Part shown: positions 1-10,097 of the stretch, one piece after another
Layout: the number at the start of each line of letters is the position of its first letter
Numbering within the stretch: position 1 is the stretch's first letter
Translations under genes and position numbers: made by a program
Origin: Candidatus Cloacimonadota bacterium
GTDB lineage: Bacteria > Cloacimonadota > Cloacimonadia > Cloacimonadales > TCS61
Direction of reading: 5' to 3'
NCBI GenBank assembly: GCA_023137125.1
Contig: JAGLPW010000149.1
Location: forward strand, 1 to 46,629
Length of the DNA stretch: 46,629 nt
Notes under the pieces: generated by a model
Told to the model about the DNA's origin: nothing
The model's database searches: none
The model's input: only the letters and a program-made list of their open reading frames with translations

Positions 1-81
1 TTTTTCCAGTTTGCCAATTTTAGTTGATAAAAGTTCTATCTCTTTTAAGAGTTGTTTTTTGCTCTTATCAGAATTATTCAT
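1..81 (-). CDS. N-terminal fragment of an unidentified coiled-coil protein (runs off window)
   Basis: An open frame begins with ATG at 81 and runs off the left edge without a stop. It encodes 27 residues beginning MNNSDKSKKQ and continuing as a Lys/Glu/Leu-rich amphipathic helix. An AGGAGA Shine-Dalgarno at 88-93 sits six bases before the ATG, so this looks like a real start. Leaders of this kind are common in PAS-domain sensor kinases and other proteins that open with a coiled coil, but nothing here identifies a domain. The function is unknown. Confidence 0.6.
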   Translation of the reverse strand, partial: MNNSDKSKKQLLKEIELLSTKIGKLEK

Positions 82-141
82 TTTTTATCTCCTACTAATT
101 CGCAATCCACAACTTGTATTCATACCAATACTCCTAATTCA

Positions 142-170
142 GAATAAGCTTTATGCTAAAGGAAAATATC
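142..170 (+). repeat. Possible degenerate third copy of the 27375/34510 intergenic repeat
   Basis: This stretch of the 82-315 intergenic gap contains GCTAAAGGAAAATAT. It resembles the right end (GCTCTAAAGGAAATATT) of a repeat seen more fully at 27375-27437 and 34510-34573. Only the tail matches well, so the relationship is weak. The rest of the 82-315 gap shows no convincing gene. Confidence 0.25.
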
Positions 171-315
171 TAAGTTCAAAATTTTGTATGCTGTCGCTGC
201 GTAACAAGACGTTTCTGTTTTATGAAAGAGACCTTCACATAACAGTTATGTTCTTTAGTCAAGATCGAAATATAAAATGGTTATGTCAAAGTATTTTTAT
301 AATAGTATTATCAGG

Positions 316-939
316 CTAATCTAATTCTATCCTGAGCTGTTCATCAACAGTAAGATCATCAATATCCATAAAGCTTGTACTGTCGATAAAACCATTTTCA
401 AATTCAATAACAAATGAATATGATATCGAGTCATCTTCGGCAGTTGCTGTTAATCTACTCCAGGCAGAATCACCCACAATTATTGGCTGTTCAATAATGG
501 GGATAAGAATATCTGAATCATCAGTATGATATGCCAGATCGATCACATCGACTGCAGAATTATTTATCAGTTTTACACCGGCATGGGTCGGATCACAATA
601 TATTTTGAGTGTTTCTTTAGGCTTGACCTGTAAAGTAGTTTCAGTGAAATATTCCTCAATCGGTATACCATTTATTGCATCCTGCATCATGAATGTTTCA
701 CCTTCTAAATGCAGATCAATTTCTATATAATCTTCACCGTAAAACAGAAACTGTTTGCCGGTATTCACGCTAATTGTCATATCGGGGTCGGAAGTTTCCG
801 AACCTTCTAAGATGTAATCGTTTCCTTTGATCGTAAAATAAAGACTGTGGTCTGTACGGTTGATTATTTTTATATCACCTTCTGTTGAGCAGCCAGCCAG
901 AATAATGATCAGTAAAATTGGAATTATTAATTTTTTCAT
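316..939 (-). CDS. Predicted lipoprotein of unknown function
   Basis: This 207-residue protein begins MKKLIIPILLIIILAGCSTE. That is a short basic N-terminus, a hydrophobic stretch and an LAGC lipobox, so it should be lipid-anchored at Cys16. An AGGAG Shine-Dalgarno lies just upstream of the ATG. The mature part is acidic and rich in predicted beta strands, with a repeated 'IINRTDHSL / LINNSAVDV' type phrase at about residues 25 and 124 that hints at two related beta domains. I do not recognise a family. It stands alone between the enolase gene and the truncated gene at the window edge. A small lipoprotein at 34058-34432 contains a similar 'IIINDSSSEI' phrase and may be distantly related. Confidence 0.75.
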   Translation of the reverse strand: MKKLIIPILLIIILAGCSTEGDIKIINRTDHSLYFTIKGNDYILEGSETSDPDMTISVNTGKQFLFYGEDYIEIDLHLEGETFMMQDAINGIPIEEYFTETTLQVKPKETLKIYCDPTHAGVKLINNSAVDVIDLAYHTDDSDILIPIIEQPIIVGDSAWSRLTATAEDDSISYSFVIEFENGFIDSTSFMDIDDLTVDEQLRIELD

Positions 940-974
940 ATCTTCTCCTAAAACATAATAAAATCTATATCGTT

Positions 975-1079
975 GTCATCCTGAGCGGAGACAAAAGACA
1001 AACACGCTGAAACCAACAAGAACAAACTTATCCTTTTTCATTTTCTCTGCATCTCTGTGTCTTTGTGCCTCTGTGTTGA
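975..1079. repeat. Intergenic low-complexity repeats (GTCATCCTGAGCG and ACAGAG-type)
   Basis: Two repeat-like pieces lie between the lipoprotein and enolase genes. GTCATCCTGAGCGGAGAC is at 975-992. At 1044-1079 there is a CTCTGTG-type tract which on the minus strand reads as a run of ACAGAG/ACAAAG units spaced 8-10 bases apart. A second ACAGAG tract occurs at 20364-20399, again just after a gene. I recognise both kinds of sequence as recurrent intergenic pieces in environmental bacterial genomes, but I cannot check copy number here. Confidence 0.5.
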
Positions 1080-1085
1080 GCATCT

Positions 1086-2432
<1,347 letters not shown>

Positions 2433-2466
2433 TCAAACTTATAAGCTCTATGTTTTTTTTATATGA

Positions 2467-3402
2467 TCAGCTTTTAAATATTTTCTCCAATGATTTAACA
2501 GAGCCCAGCATTGCAGATGCTTCATAGGGAACTACAACTGTTTTATCGTTATTCTGCACGATCTGACTAAATGCCTTGATATATTTTACTGCCAATAGAT
2601 ATTGAGCGGGATCAGTTCCTGTTTTTTCTACTGCCGAAGCAACTTTACTAATTGCTTTTGCCTCTGCTTCTGCAACCAAAAATTTGGCTCTTGCCTCACC
2701 TTCGGCACGAGCAATATCAGCCTCTTTTTGACCTTCGGCAATCAAGATCTGAGAACGTTTTTCACCTTCGGCTTCCAATATTTTGGCACGGCGATCACGT
2801 TCTGCCCGCATCTGTTTTTCCATAGCCATTTTAATTTCCTGTGGAGGATTTATATCTTGAAGTTCCACACGGTTCACCTTCACTCCCCACTTATCTGTTG
2901 CCTCATCAAGAATAAGACGCAGCTTGGAATTTATTGTATCTCTGGAAGTAAGTGTTTTATCAAGCTCCATTTCACCTATCACATTACGAAGAGTTGTTTG
3001 AGTAAGTTTTTCTATGGCATTAGGAAGATTATTAATTTCGTAGGTTGCCTTTTTGGGATCGGTTACCTGAAAATATAAAAGTGCATCTATCTCGATGGAT
3101 ACATTATCGCTGGTGATCACGTTCTGACGTGGAAAATCATATACCGTTTCACGCAGATCTATTCTGCTTTGAGATTTTATCTGAACATATTTATTTCCCT
3201 TCATATCGGTCCTGGAATATCGCCAGTTAATATTACGAGGCTTATCGATTACGGGCCATAGAATATTTAATCCACTTTCTAGTGTTCTGCTGTATTTTCC
3301 TAATCTCTCAATGATCATTACTTCTGCCTGTTTTACAATTACCAACCCTTTCGAGATCAATATTATTATCAAAACAGCAAAAACTATTATTACAATTGTC
3401 AT
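2467..3402 (-). CDS. SPFH/Band 7 membrane protein (stomatin/QmcA type)
   Basis: This 311-residue protein starts with one hydrophobic segment (about residues 2-20). An SPFH domain follows, with 'VIIERLGKYSRTLESGLNILWP' and 'YFQVTDPKKATYEINNLPNAI' type blocks. The C-terminal half is a long charged Ala/Glu coiled coil (EKQMRAERDRRAKILEAEGE and following). SPFH proteins form oligomeric cages or microdomain scaffolds in membranes and often influence protein quality control. The NfeD gene immediately upstream is the classic partner of this family. An AGGGGGG ribosome site precedes the ATG. The identity is clear, but the exact cargo cannot be read from sequence. Confidence 0.93.
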   Translation of the reverse strand: MTIVIIVFAVLIIILISKGLVIVKQAEVMIIERLGKYSRTLESGLNILWPVIDKPRNINWRYSRTDMKGNKYVQIKSQSRIDLRETVYDFPRQNVITSDNVSIEIDALLYFQVTDPKKATYEINNLPNAIEKLTQTTLRNVIGEMELDKTLTSRDTINSKLRLILDEATDKWGVKVNRVELQDINPPQEIKMAMEKQMRAERDRRAKILEAEGEKRSQILIAEGQKEADIARAEGEARAKFLVAEAEAKAISKVASAVEKTGTDPAQYLLAVKYIKAFSQIVQNNDKTVVVPYEASAMLGSVKSLEKIFKS

Positions 3403-3435
3403 TTTCCCCCCTTGTTATGGTACTAAATAACTAAT

Positions 3436-3882
3436 TTATGATTCTTCAATTACGGTTACAATTACCTTGTTCCCTTCGATATCATTAACCGTAACTCGTG
3501 CATCTTTTGTTATTTCCTTATTATCTTTGGAAACAGCCGCCCACTCCTCTCCGCCGATCTTCACGTAACCTTTTTCATTGGCAGGGATTTGTTGTGTTAC
3601 TTTTCCGGTTTTACCAACCAGCGCTTTTACGTTTGTTTCTTCATAATCGGCAGAAATCAGCTTCTTGCTGAACTTCCTGCTTAACAAGAAAACAATAAGC
3701 GTAATTATCGCAAAAGTGAGAATTTGAAATACCGCTGATGGAATGATAAGAGCTGCAAGTCCGGTAAGAATGGCTCCTACACCAAAACTCAAAAACAAAA
3801 ATCCGGGTGTAAATATTTCAATGATAATACAAATTATTCCAATTGCTACCCAAATGATCCAGGGATCAAACCATGCTTCCAT
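3436..3882 (-). CDS. NfeD-like membrane protein
   Basis: The 148-residue protein has the short-form NfeD architecture. Hydrophobic segments fill about residues 8-70, including 'IIWVAIGIICIIIEIFTPGFLF', and a C-terminal OB-fold domain (about 80-146) contains 'LVGKTGKVTQQI', 'GYVKIGGEEW' and 'VEGNKVIV'-like strands. It lacks the ClpP-like protease domain of long NfeD proteins. Short NfeD proteins are encoded beside stomatin-like SPFH proteins and are thought to assemble with them. Here the two genes are 33 bases apart in the same direction, which fits that model. A GGGGGTG Shine-Dalgarno precedes the start. Confidence 0.92.
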   Translation of the reverse strand: MEAWFDPWIIWVAIGIICIIIEIFTPGFLFLSFGVGAILTGLAALIIPSAVFQILTFAIITLIVFLLSRKFSKKLISADYEETNVKALVGKTGKVTQQIPANEKGYVKIGGEEWAAVSKDNKEITKDARVTVNDIEGNKVIVTVIEES

Positions 3883-3901
3883 AAAACACCCCCAATTTTC
3901 T

Positions 3902-4771
3902 TTATTCGTTTTTCTTAATCACGTTGCCATCTTTATCTTTGTAAATTCTTTTAACTTTTCTTCCGTATCCTTTTTTATTGTAGCCATAGTTGGAAATTTT
4001 ACTCCTTGAAGTTCTAATTCCCAAAACCAGCATCAATTTATGCATAAGAACAAAAATGTAATAACATATAATCAATCCGGCGATCAACAGAATTAAGCTG
4101 GCTATTGTTGTTAACAGAAAAATACTCATGCTGCTGCTAAGAGCAGCATTTCCACTAATATTCTTAACTGCAGAGAGCATAATAATGTCAAATTCGGCAT
4201 TGTGCTTTTGAATATCTTCTTGAATACTTAAACTATCTATCTTTGCCTGAATAACATCGAGCTGACTTCTAAAACTTGTCAATCTATCCGGAGAAACACT
4301 TTCGTTAATAAGGTTTTGAATTCGTTTTTTAGCGATCTGATTATTGTTGAGATTTTCTTTAAGATCTGTACTTATCTTAATCATCCCGGCTCGTTGAATG
4401 TTTTCATTACTTAAACCAACAATATCTCTCAACTTAATTAATGTTTCGTCAGATATTTCTGTGGGAACTTCCAATACGGTTAGATTATAATTGTTTTTTA
4501 TTTCTGAATACAAAGTAATGGTGTTTTCTGTTTTGCTGATCTCAGCAAGTAAAGTATTTATCTCTGTTAGATCTTCCACCTGATATTCAAATTTAATTTT
4601 ATTGTTATTGAACGAATTCTCAAAGACATCGTTGGCGCTACTTAGATCAATTTTTACATCATCTTGAATAAATATTTTATCTAAATTTGATCTTTTAATC
4701 CCCAAATATAATGAGAATAAAATTGTTCCTACGATCAAAACAAGCTTCATCTCTTTTCTTATTCTAAACAT
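3902..4771 (-). CDS. Two-TM envelope protein of unknown function
   Basis: The 289-residue protein has an N-terminal membrane segment (LVLIVGTILFSLYLGI, about residues 10-26). A hydrophilic, helix-rich middle of about 180 residues has a heptad-like Asn/Glu/Leu pattern. A second long hydrophobic segment lies near residues 213-245, and the C-terminal tail is basic. This suggests a periplasmic or extracytoplasmic helical domain held by two membrane helices. I recognise no family. It starts 10 bases after recN and is followed closely by NfeD, so it is co-transcribed with DNA repair and membrane-scaffold genes. GAGG precedes the ATG at 4771; an internal ATG seven codons later is possible. Confidence 0.75.
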   Translation of the reverse strand: MFRIRKEMKLVLIVGTILFSLYLGIKRSNLDKIFIQDDVKIDLSSANDVFENSFNNNKIKFEYQVEDLTEINTLLAEISKTENTITLYSEIKNNYNLTVLEVPTEISDETLIKLRDIVGLSNENIQRAGMIKISTDLKENLNNNQIAKKRIQNLINESVSPDRLTSFRSQLDVIQAKIDSLSIQEDIQKHNAEFDIIMLSAVKNISGNAALSSSMSIFLLTTIASLILLIAGLIICYYIFVLMHKLMLVLGIRTSRSKISNYGYNKKGYGRKVKRIYKDKDGNVIKKNE

Positions 4772-4781
4772 TGGTGCCTCG

Positions 4782-6473
4782 CTATTTCTTATTTATTAGT
4801 TCCGCTGCATGCCGCAATGCTAACTCAGTATCAGAGCCCGAAAGCATCCTGGCAATTTCAACTCTTCTCTCGTTTTCGTCCAGTATTTTTACTTTAACCT
4901 CGGAACTTATACTTCCGCTTATCTTCTCAATGGAAAAATGGCGGTCGCTGTATGAGGCGATCTGGGGTAGATGGCTAATGCATAAAATCTGATGATATTT
5001 GCCAATATCATGAATGAATTCCGCCAGAAGTTCTGATGTCTTTCCACCAATCCCCGAATCAATTTCATCAAAAATTATGGTTCTTCTTTCTAGTCTGTCA
5101 GAAAGTATCTTCTTTATTGCCAGCAGGAACCTGGAAAGTTCACCACCGGAAGCAGCTATTCTGAATGGTTGAAGTTTAACGCCTTTATTAGCAGAAAAAT
5201 ATATATCAACCGCATCCTTTCCTGTTTCGTTTAATCCACTCAATCTTTCTGTTGATCCAAATGAATTTTCAAGCACATTAAATTTGAATTCAATTTTTGC
5301 ATCTGGAATAGCAAGTTTATTAATATTGATCACGATCTCTTTTTCAAAATTAATTGCTGCATTTTTTCTTTTAGCAGAAAGTTCTTCTGCCTGTTTGTTG
5401 ATGTTTTTTAAATCAACCAAGATCTCATCATTTAATTCGACAATTTCTTCTTTCCCGGAAGAGTAAGAATCGATCTGCTGTTGTATGTTACTCCGATACT
5501 CCAGAATTCCTTCAATGTTCTGCTTATATTTCACGATGAGGTTGTTAAGTAATGTTAAACGACCCTGGATGTATTCCAGCCGAGATGAGTCCACCTCGAT
5601 GATATTTTGAACTTCCCTGATACTGTTTATAGAGTTATCAAGGTTCGCTGAGGCATCCTGAAGAAAATTTACTGCTTCTTTTATATTATTATTATCATCC
5701 TTAAATTTTGTTAGCTGAGAAATATATGAACTTATTGCATCGTAAACAGAGTTCTCTTTTTCATAAATTTCCTGCTCCAGTTGAGTTGCAATATTCAAAA
5801 TATCTTCGGCATTCGTTAGTAGGTTTAATTCTGCCTGCAATTTAGAATCCTCTCCGATTACTGGCTCTACTTTTTCTATTTCATCTATCTGATATTGATA
5901 CAACTTTATCTTCTCGGCAAGTTCACCCTCTGCATTCTGCAATTTTTTTAGTTTTTTTATCTTAATTTCTACTTCTTTATATTTAGAAGTAAACCGCTCT
6001 CTTGTTTTGGTTAGCTTCCCGTAAATATCCAATACTTCCAATTGGAAATCAGTATCAAAAAGTTTTTGCTGATCCCGCTGACTATGAAAATCTATGAGTA
6101 GAATACGAAATTCTTTTATAATATCTTTAGAAACCCTGCGCCCATTAATAAAGCTTTTGCTTCTAAGGTTTGTTCCTATTTCTTTGGCAAAGAATGCTTC
6201 TCCTTCCGAAATATCTATATCGTAATTCTTGAAAAGTTTAATAAGTTTTCTGTTGTTATTATCTATGTCAAATACTGCTTCCAATTTTGCCGGCAAAGAA
6301 TCATTCATCAGCATTCCAGTATGAATATCGCTTCCAAAAATCAGATTTATTGCACCGACAATTATAGATTTTCCTGCACCGGTTTCGCCTGTAAGAACCT
6401 GAAGCCCATTCTCAAATTCCAGGTTAAGCTTCTCAACAATTATAAAATTTTCTACACTTAAACCCTTTATCAT
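4782..6473 (-). CDS. recN: DNA repair ATPase RecN
   Basis: RecN is an SMC-like ATPase that helps double-strand-break repair by recombination. The 563-residue protein has a normal family length. The N-terminal Walker A is GETGAGKS (about 28-35). A long coiled-coil centre follows, and then the C-terminal ATPase half with the signature AASGGELSRFLLAIKKIL, the Walker B segment TIIFDEIDSGIGG and a following 'ILCISHLPQIA' D/H-loop block. Its start overlaps the nadK stop by four bases (ATGA), so translation is likely coupled. Order nadK-recN is a common bacterial arrangement, which supports both calls. Confidence 0.96.
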   Translation of the reverse strand: MIKGLSVENFIIVEKLNLEFENGLQVLTGETGAGKSIIVGAINLIFGSDIHTGMLMNDSLPAKLEAVFDIDNNNRKLIKLFKNYDIDISEGEAFFAKEIGTNLRSKSFINGRRVSKDIIKEFRILLIDFHSQRDQQKLFDTDFQLEVLDIYGKLTKTRERFTSKYKEVEIKIKKLKKLQNAEGELAEKIKLYQYQIDEIEKVEPVIGEDSKLQAELNLLTNAEDILNIATQLEQEIYEKENSVYDAISSYISQLTKFKDDNNNIKEAVNFLQDASANLDNSINSIREVQNIIEVDSSRLEYIQGRLTLLNNLIVKYKQNIEGILEYRSNIQQQIDSYSSGKEEIVELNDEILVDLKNINKQAEELSAKRKNAAINFEKEIVININKLAIPDAKIEFKFNVLENSFGSTERLSGLNETGKDAVDIYFSANKGVKLQPFRIAASGGELSRFLLAIKKILSDRLERRTIIFDEIDSGIGGKTSELLAEFIHDIGKYHQILCISHLPQIASYSDRHFSIEKISGSISSEVKVKILDENERRVEIARMLSGSDTELALRHAAELINKK

Positions 6474-7315
6474 CTTCTTCCCATATGCAGTTTTTTTCTT
6501 AGGATCTGAAAAAATGTTTTGTTCGTAAGCTTGATAAAGCTGATCTTCTTATTGGAAGCAGTTACTATTATCTCGTCATTATCAATAAGTTCATGGCTGT
6601 TCTTTCCATCAAGCTGCAAGACACATTCACTTCCATTTGCACGGAGTTTAAAACTTAATCTATCATCAGAAGCAAAAACCATGGGACGCACGCTTAACAC
6701 ATGAGGATTTAAGGGGGCAACCACAAACGCATCCATCACAGGAGACAAAATGGGGCCACCAGCAGATAAAGAATATGCCGTTGATCCTGTTGGGGTTGAT
6801 ATAATAAGACCGTCACATCTGGTTTCTACAACCAAACGCTTATTTGAATAGAATCTTATATCAATAAGTCTGGGCTCTTTTCCTTTATAAATTACCGCAT
6901 CATTTAATGCTGAGGAAGTATATATGGTTTTATTATTTCTTTTCAAAACCGTTTTGAGCAGCATTCTTTGCTGAACTTTAAACTTGTTTTTCTTCAAATC
7001 ATCTATCGATTTTTCAAGTTCGGAAAGTGAGCTTTCTGATAAGAACCCAAGCTTACCAAGATTTATTCCCATTAACGGAATATTGTATTCAAGCGATATC
7101 TGGCTTGCCTTGAGGAAAGTACCATCACCGCCAAAAGATAGAATGCAATCAAGTTTATTTTTATCGATGCACTTAATGAAATCCGGAAATAGTTCTTTTT
7201 GTTGTGGGAACCTGAAAAAGTGAAGATCTTTATTGTTATGAAATTTCTTGAGCAGATCGAAAATTGGTTTTGTAGTTTTATAATTCGGATTAAAAAAGAT
7301 CCCAAAATTTTGCAT
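6470..7315 (-). CDS. nadK: NAD kinase
   Basis: NadK phosphorylates NAD to NADP in the cytosol. The 281-residue protein shows the ATP/NAD-kinase motifs FGGDGTFLKAS (about 61-71), NLGKLGFLSE and 'SSALNDAVI', and the core substrate motif ISTPTGSTAYSLSAGGPI (about 173-190). AAGGAGA lies eight bases before the ATG. The gene sits between rsgA (11 bases away) and recN (4-base overlap), inside the long minus-strand run. The other NAD-pathway gene in this window, nadD, is 32 kb away. Confidence 0.96.
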   Translation of the reverse strand: MQNFGIFFNPNYKTTKPIFDLLKKFHNNKDLHFFRFPQQKELFPDFIKCIDKNKLDCILSFGGDGTFLKASQISLEYNIPLMGINLGKLGFLSESSLSELEKSIDDLKKNKFKVQQRMLLKTVLKRNNKTIYTSSALNDAVIYKGKEPRLIDIRFYSNKRLVVETRCDGLIISTPTGSTAYSLSAGGPILSPVMDAFVVAPLNPHVLSVRPMVFASDDRLSFKLRANGSECVLQLDGKNSHELIDNDEIIVTASNKKISFIKLTNKTFFQILRKKLHMGRR

Positions 7316-7326
7316 AATTCTTCTCC

Positions 7327-8391
7327 TTATAACGATTCCAAAATACGCAAATAAGATTCATATCTTGCAACCGGATATGAACCGTTTTCCACCGCTTTTT
7401 TTACACCGCACTTTATTTCGTGGGAATGGGAACAATTAAAAAATTTACATTCTTCTGTCAGGGCCGATAACCCCGGAAATATTCCTTTTAGTTTTTCTTT
7501 ATCTTTCCGATGCAAACCAAATGTTTTAATGCCGGGTGTGTCAACCAAATAACCGCCAAAATCCCATTCTAATAATCTGCTGCGTGTGGTTGTGTGAACA
7601 CCCTTTCTGTGATAATCGCTAATTTCAGCTGTTCTTAATTTCAATTCTGGTTGCAATTTATTGATCAATGATGATTTTCCAGCACCGGAATGACCAGAGA
7701 AAACACTGTCTTTATCTTTCAATAATTCCCTAAGTTCTTTTATGCCTTCACCTGTTTCAACAGAAGTATAAATAACATTAAATCCAAGTTTTTCATAAAA
7801 TGACCCGATCTGCTTTACATCGTCCAAAGATTCTGCCAGGTCGATCTTGTTTATGCAGATCACGGGCGTGATATTATTGATTTTGGCAGCACAGATGTAT
7901 CTATCTATAAGACCCAAATTAAGTTGAGGATCCTTATAAGAAGAAGTGATTATCACTTGGTCGATATTCGAAGCAATGATAATTTCTATTTGGAAATCTT
8001 TATCGGAAAACCTGGAAAGTGTGTTGGTTCTGGCAACAATTTCTTCTATACGTAAATCACCCGAAACATCAACATTTACATAATCTCCGGCAGTAACAAT
8101 ACTTTTGGTTTCAAAATTTACCTGTTTAAATCTTCCACCCAAAGTACAAATCAATACCTTATCACCGATCTTTACAATACATTTATAATTTGATCTAACT
8201 TCCAAAATTCTGCCACGTTCTAATTTCAGATTACGTTTACTGCTAATTTTTCCCTTTTCTATCAACTTTTTTTCAGCGCGTTTTTCTTCCGAAATCACAT
8301 CATCGGTGAATTGATCAATATCTGTTAATTCAATATTAGAAATTTTGATGTTCTTGCGCTTAAATTTCTTTTTATCTCTTTTCTTGTTCAT
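7327..8391 (-). CDS. rsgA: Ribosome small-subunit GTPase RsgA
   Basis: RsgA is a circularly permuted GTPase that acts late in 30S ribosome maturation. An OB-fold precedes the GTPase. The G motifs occur in permuted order: NKIDL (G4), then GHSGAGKSSLI (G1), then the switch-region TTTRSRL and VDTPGIK (G3). A C-terminal zinc-binding segment has the pattern ECKFFNCSHSHEIKC. The open frame can be extended to 8454, but the ATG at 8391 overlaps the preceding stop as ATGA and gives a typical basic N-terminus (MNKKRDKKKF), so I use it. The 354-residue product has a basic leader somewhat longer than in many homologues. Confidence 0.94.
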   Translation of the reverse strand: MNKKRDKKKFKRKNIKISNIELTDIDQFTDDVISEEKRAEKKLIEKGKISSKRNLKLERGRILEVRSNYKCIVKIGDKVLICTLGGRFKQVNFETKSIVTAGDYVNVDVSGDLRIEEIVARTNTLSRFSDKDFQIEIIIASNIDQVIITSSYKDPQLNLGLIDRYICAAKINNITPVICINKIDLAESLDDVKQIGSFYEKLGFNVIYTSVETGEGIKELRELLKDKDSVFSGHSGAGKSSLINKLQPELKLRTAEISDYHRKGVHTTTRSRLLEWDFGGYLVDTPGIKTFGLHRKDKEKLKGIFPGLSALTEECKFFNCSHSHEIKCGVKKAVENGSYPVARYESYLRILESL

Positions 8392-9152
8392 GCTTTTATC
8401 AATGAACCCAAGGCTGATTCTATTTTCTCGGTGATAACGCGTGTATTCACGCAAGGACCTTCAGGTCTTAAATTTAAAACACCATAAACCGGTATGGGGA
8501 ACACTTCGCGTAATCCTTCTACCAGATCACGATCACAAGCTACAGCAATGATAAACTTAGGTCGGTTCTCAATGATGATCTTCCTTGCTAAAGTGCCACC
8601 GGTAGCTATTGCCATTTTTATTTTATATTTTTCGGATATTTCACACAGTTTTGCAATATCGCATTTTCCGCATTTCTCACATTTGGTTATATCGGTGGTT
8701 ATTCTAATATCGCAATCTATGTGCTGCAGACAATGTGGTAATAATATCAGTAATTCTGAAGGATTAAATTGCTTCTTTATCGCATTGATAAAAGAGTTAT
8801 TCACGCTTACAAAAGATTCTCTGATTTTTTCTTTCGAAATACCAAGCAATCTTCCTAACAATAGAGTGACAGGATAAATTATTTTGATATATGCTCTTAT
8901 TGCAAATCTCGCAACCAACAAATTGGTTTCGGTATAGCTTATAAGCAAAACTAAAATCGTTCCTAAGGCAAGTATAAAGAAAAACGCTCTGAGGGCTGTG
9001 AGTGATAAGCCAGCCAAAACAATACTGATCTCATGCAATCGGGGAGAGACAAACCACCAAAGAAGTGTAGTTACTACCATCATTAAAAGAAGTGTGATCG
9101 TAGATAAGATAAGAAAAAGATTTTTACCTTTTGTGTTTATTTTAAAATCCAT
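8388..9152 (-). CDS. DUF116 family membrane protein with cysteine cluster
   Basis: The product has two hydrophobic segments in the first 90 residues. A cysteine-rich block (CEKCGKCDIAKLC) follows and then the conserved segments ATGGTLARKIIIE, VACDRDLVEGLR and VYGVLNLRPEGPCVNTRV, which are typical of DUF116. The cysteines could bind a metal or Fe-S cluster. The family's function is not established. I start at 9152 rather than the farther ATG at 9185, because AGAGGAAAG precedes 9152 and the gene then overlaps fmt by only 11 bases. DUF116 genes often travel with def, fmt and rsgA-type housekeeping genes, as here. Confidence 0.9.
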   Translation of the reverse strand: MDFKINTKGKNLFLILSTITLLLMMVVTTLLWWFVSPRLHEISIVLAGLSLTALRAFFFILALGTILVLLISYTETNLLVARFAIRAYIKIIYPVTLLLGRLLGISKEKIRESFVSVNNSFINAIKKQFNPSELLILLPHCLQHIDCDIRITTDITKCEKCGKCDIAKLCEISEKYKIKMAIATGGTLARKIIIENRPKFIIAVACDRDLVEGLREVFPIPVYGVLNLRPEGPCVNTRVITEKIESALGSLIKA

Positions 9153-10089
9153 TTTCAAATCTTTCCTCTGTTTCAATTCTGGCACCTAAACTAAAAGCAT
9201 GAGATGTCATTATACTCTTTCCCGCCGGCTGCACTTTTTTAAGCAGAATATTTTTATCCGCCGAAGCTACAATAATTCCATTTTTACTTACATCAATAAT
9301 ACTTCCAGGAGCTTCTTTTGAAATAGTTTCTAGAATTTCAACTTCAATTATTTTTATTCTTTTTTCTCTGAAGGAAGCTGTAATTCCTGGTATTTCTGCC
9401 AGCCCTCGAACTTTGTTTCTAATGTTTTCTGCTGTGTCTTTCCAATTAACAAGAAAATCATCTTTTATTAATTTTTGACTGAAAGTAGTTTTTGTATGAT
9501 CTTGTTTATTAGTAATTAATCCATTTTGCTCAATATCTTTTAGAACATTAATAATATCTTGAGCTCCACCTTCTGATAATTTTTTATAAAGCGATGTGTA
9601 ACAATCGTTTTCTGTTATTTCTATCTTATTTTGTGAAATAATAGGACCGGCATCCATCTTGGCAACAATTTTAAATATCGTATTTCCGGTAATTGTGTCA
9701 CCATTAAAAAGGGCATAATTAATAGGGGCAGAACCTCTGTATTTAGGTAATAATGAAGGATGTAGATTGATACAGCCAAAGTTGGGCAGCAATCTCAAAT
9801 ATTTATTAAGATAACCTCCGTAAGCTACCGTAATAATAATATCCGGTGCGATCTCTAATATTTTATTTATTGTTTCAAGTGAATTTACATCTTCTGGCTG
9901 GATGACAGGAATTTTTAATTGTTGCGCTGCCAGTTTAACCGCCGTAGGCTGTAGTTTTCTTTTTCTACCTTTAGGACGATCGGGTTGCGTAATACAAAGT
10001 TGTGGTTTAAATCTGGTTTCTGCTAACGCATCTAGTGTGGGAACCGCAAAATCAGGCGTTCCCAAAAATACTATTTTTTCTATTTTCAT
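9142..10089 (-). CDS. fmt: Methionyl-tRNA formyltransferase
   Basis: Fmt formylates initiator Met-tRNA from 10-formyl-THF, so that translation starts with fMet. The 315-residue protein has an N-terminal formyltransferase fold with 'VFLGTPDFAVPTLDAL' and the catalytic-loop signature LHPSLLPKYRGSAPINYAL (about 128-146). Further on are the 'GNTIFKIVAKMDAGPI' segment and a C-terminal tRNA-binding domain ending near residue 310. It lies nine bases after def, its functional partner that removes the formyl group. No strong Shine-Dalgarno is visible, so translation may be coupled to def. Confidence 0.97.
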   Translation of the reverse strand: MKIEKIVFLGTPDFAVPTLDALAETRFKPQLCITQPDRPKGRKRKLQPTAVKLAAQQLKIPVIQPEDVNSLETINKILEIAPDIIITVAYGGYLNKYLRLLPNFGCINLHPSLLPKYRGSAPINYALFNGDTITGNTIFKIVAKMDAGPIISQNKIEITENDCYTSLYKKLSEGGAQDIINVLKDIEQNGLITNKQDHTKTTFSQKLIKDDFLVNWKDTAENIRNKVRGLAEIPGITASFREKRIKIIEVEILETISKEAPGSIIDVSKNGIIVASADKNILLKKVQPAGKSIMTSHAFSLGARIETEERFENGF

Positions 10090-10097
10090 ATAAAAAG

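Noticed and set aside
11-319. 102-codon open frame on the plus strand
   Set aside because: It runs antisense to the start of the truncated minus-strand gene, which has a good ribosome site, and its composition looks like AT-rich non-coding DNA.
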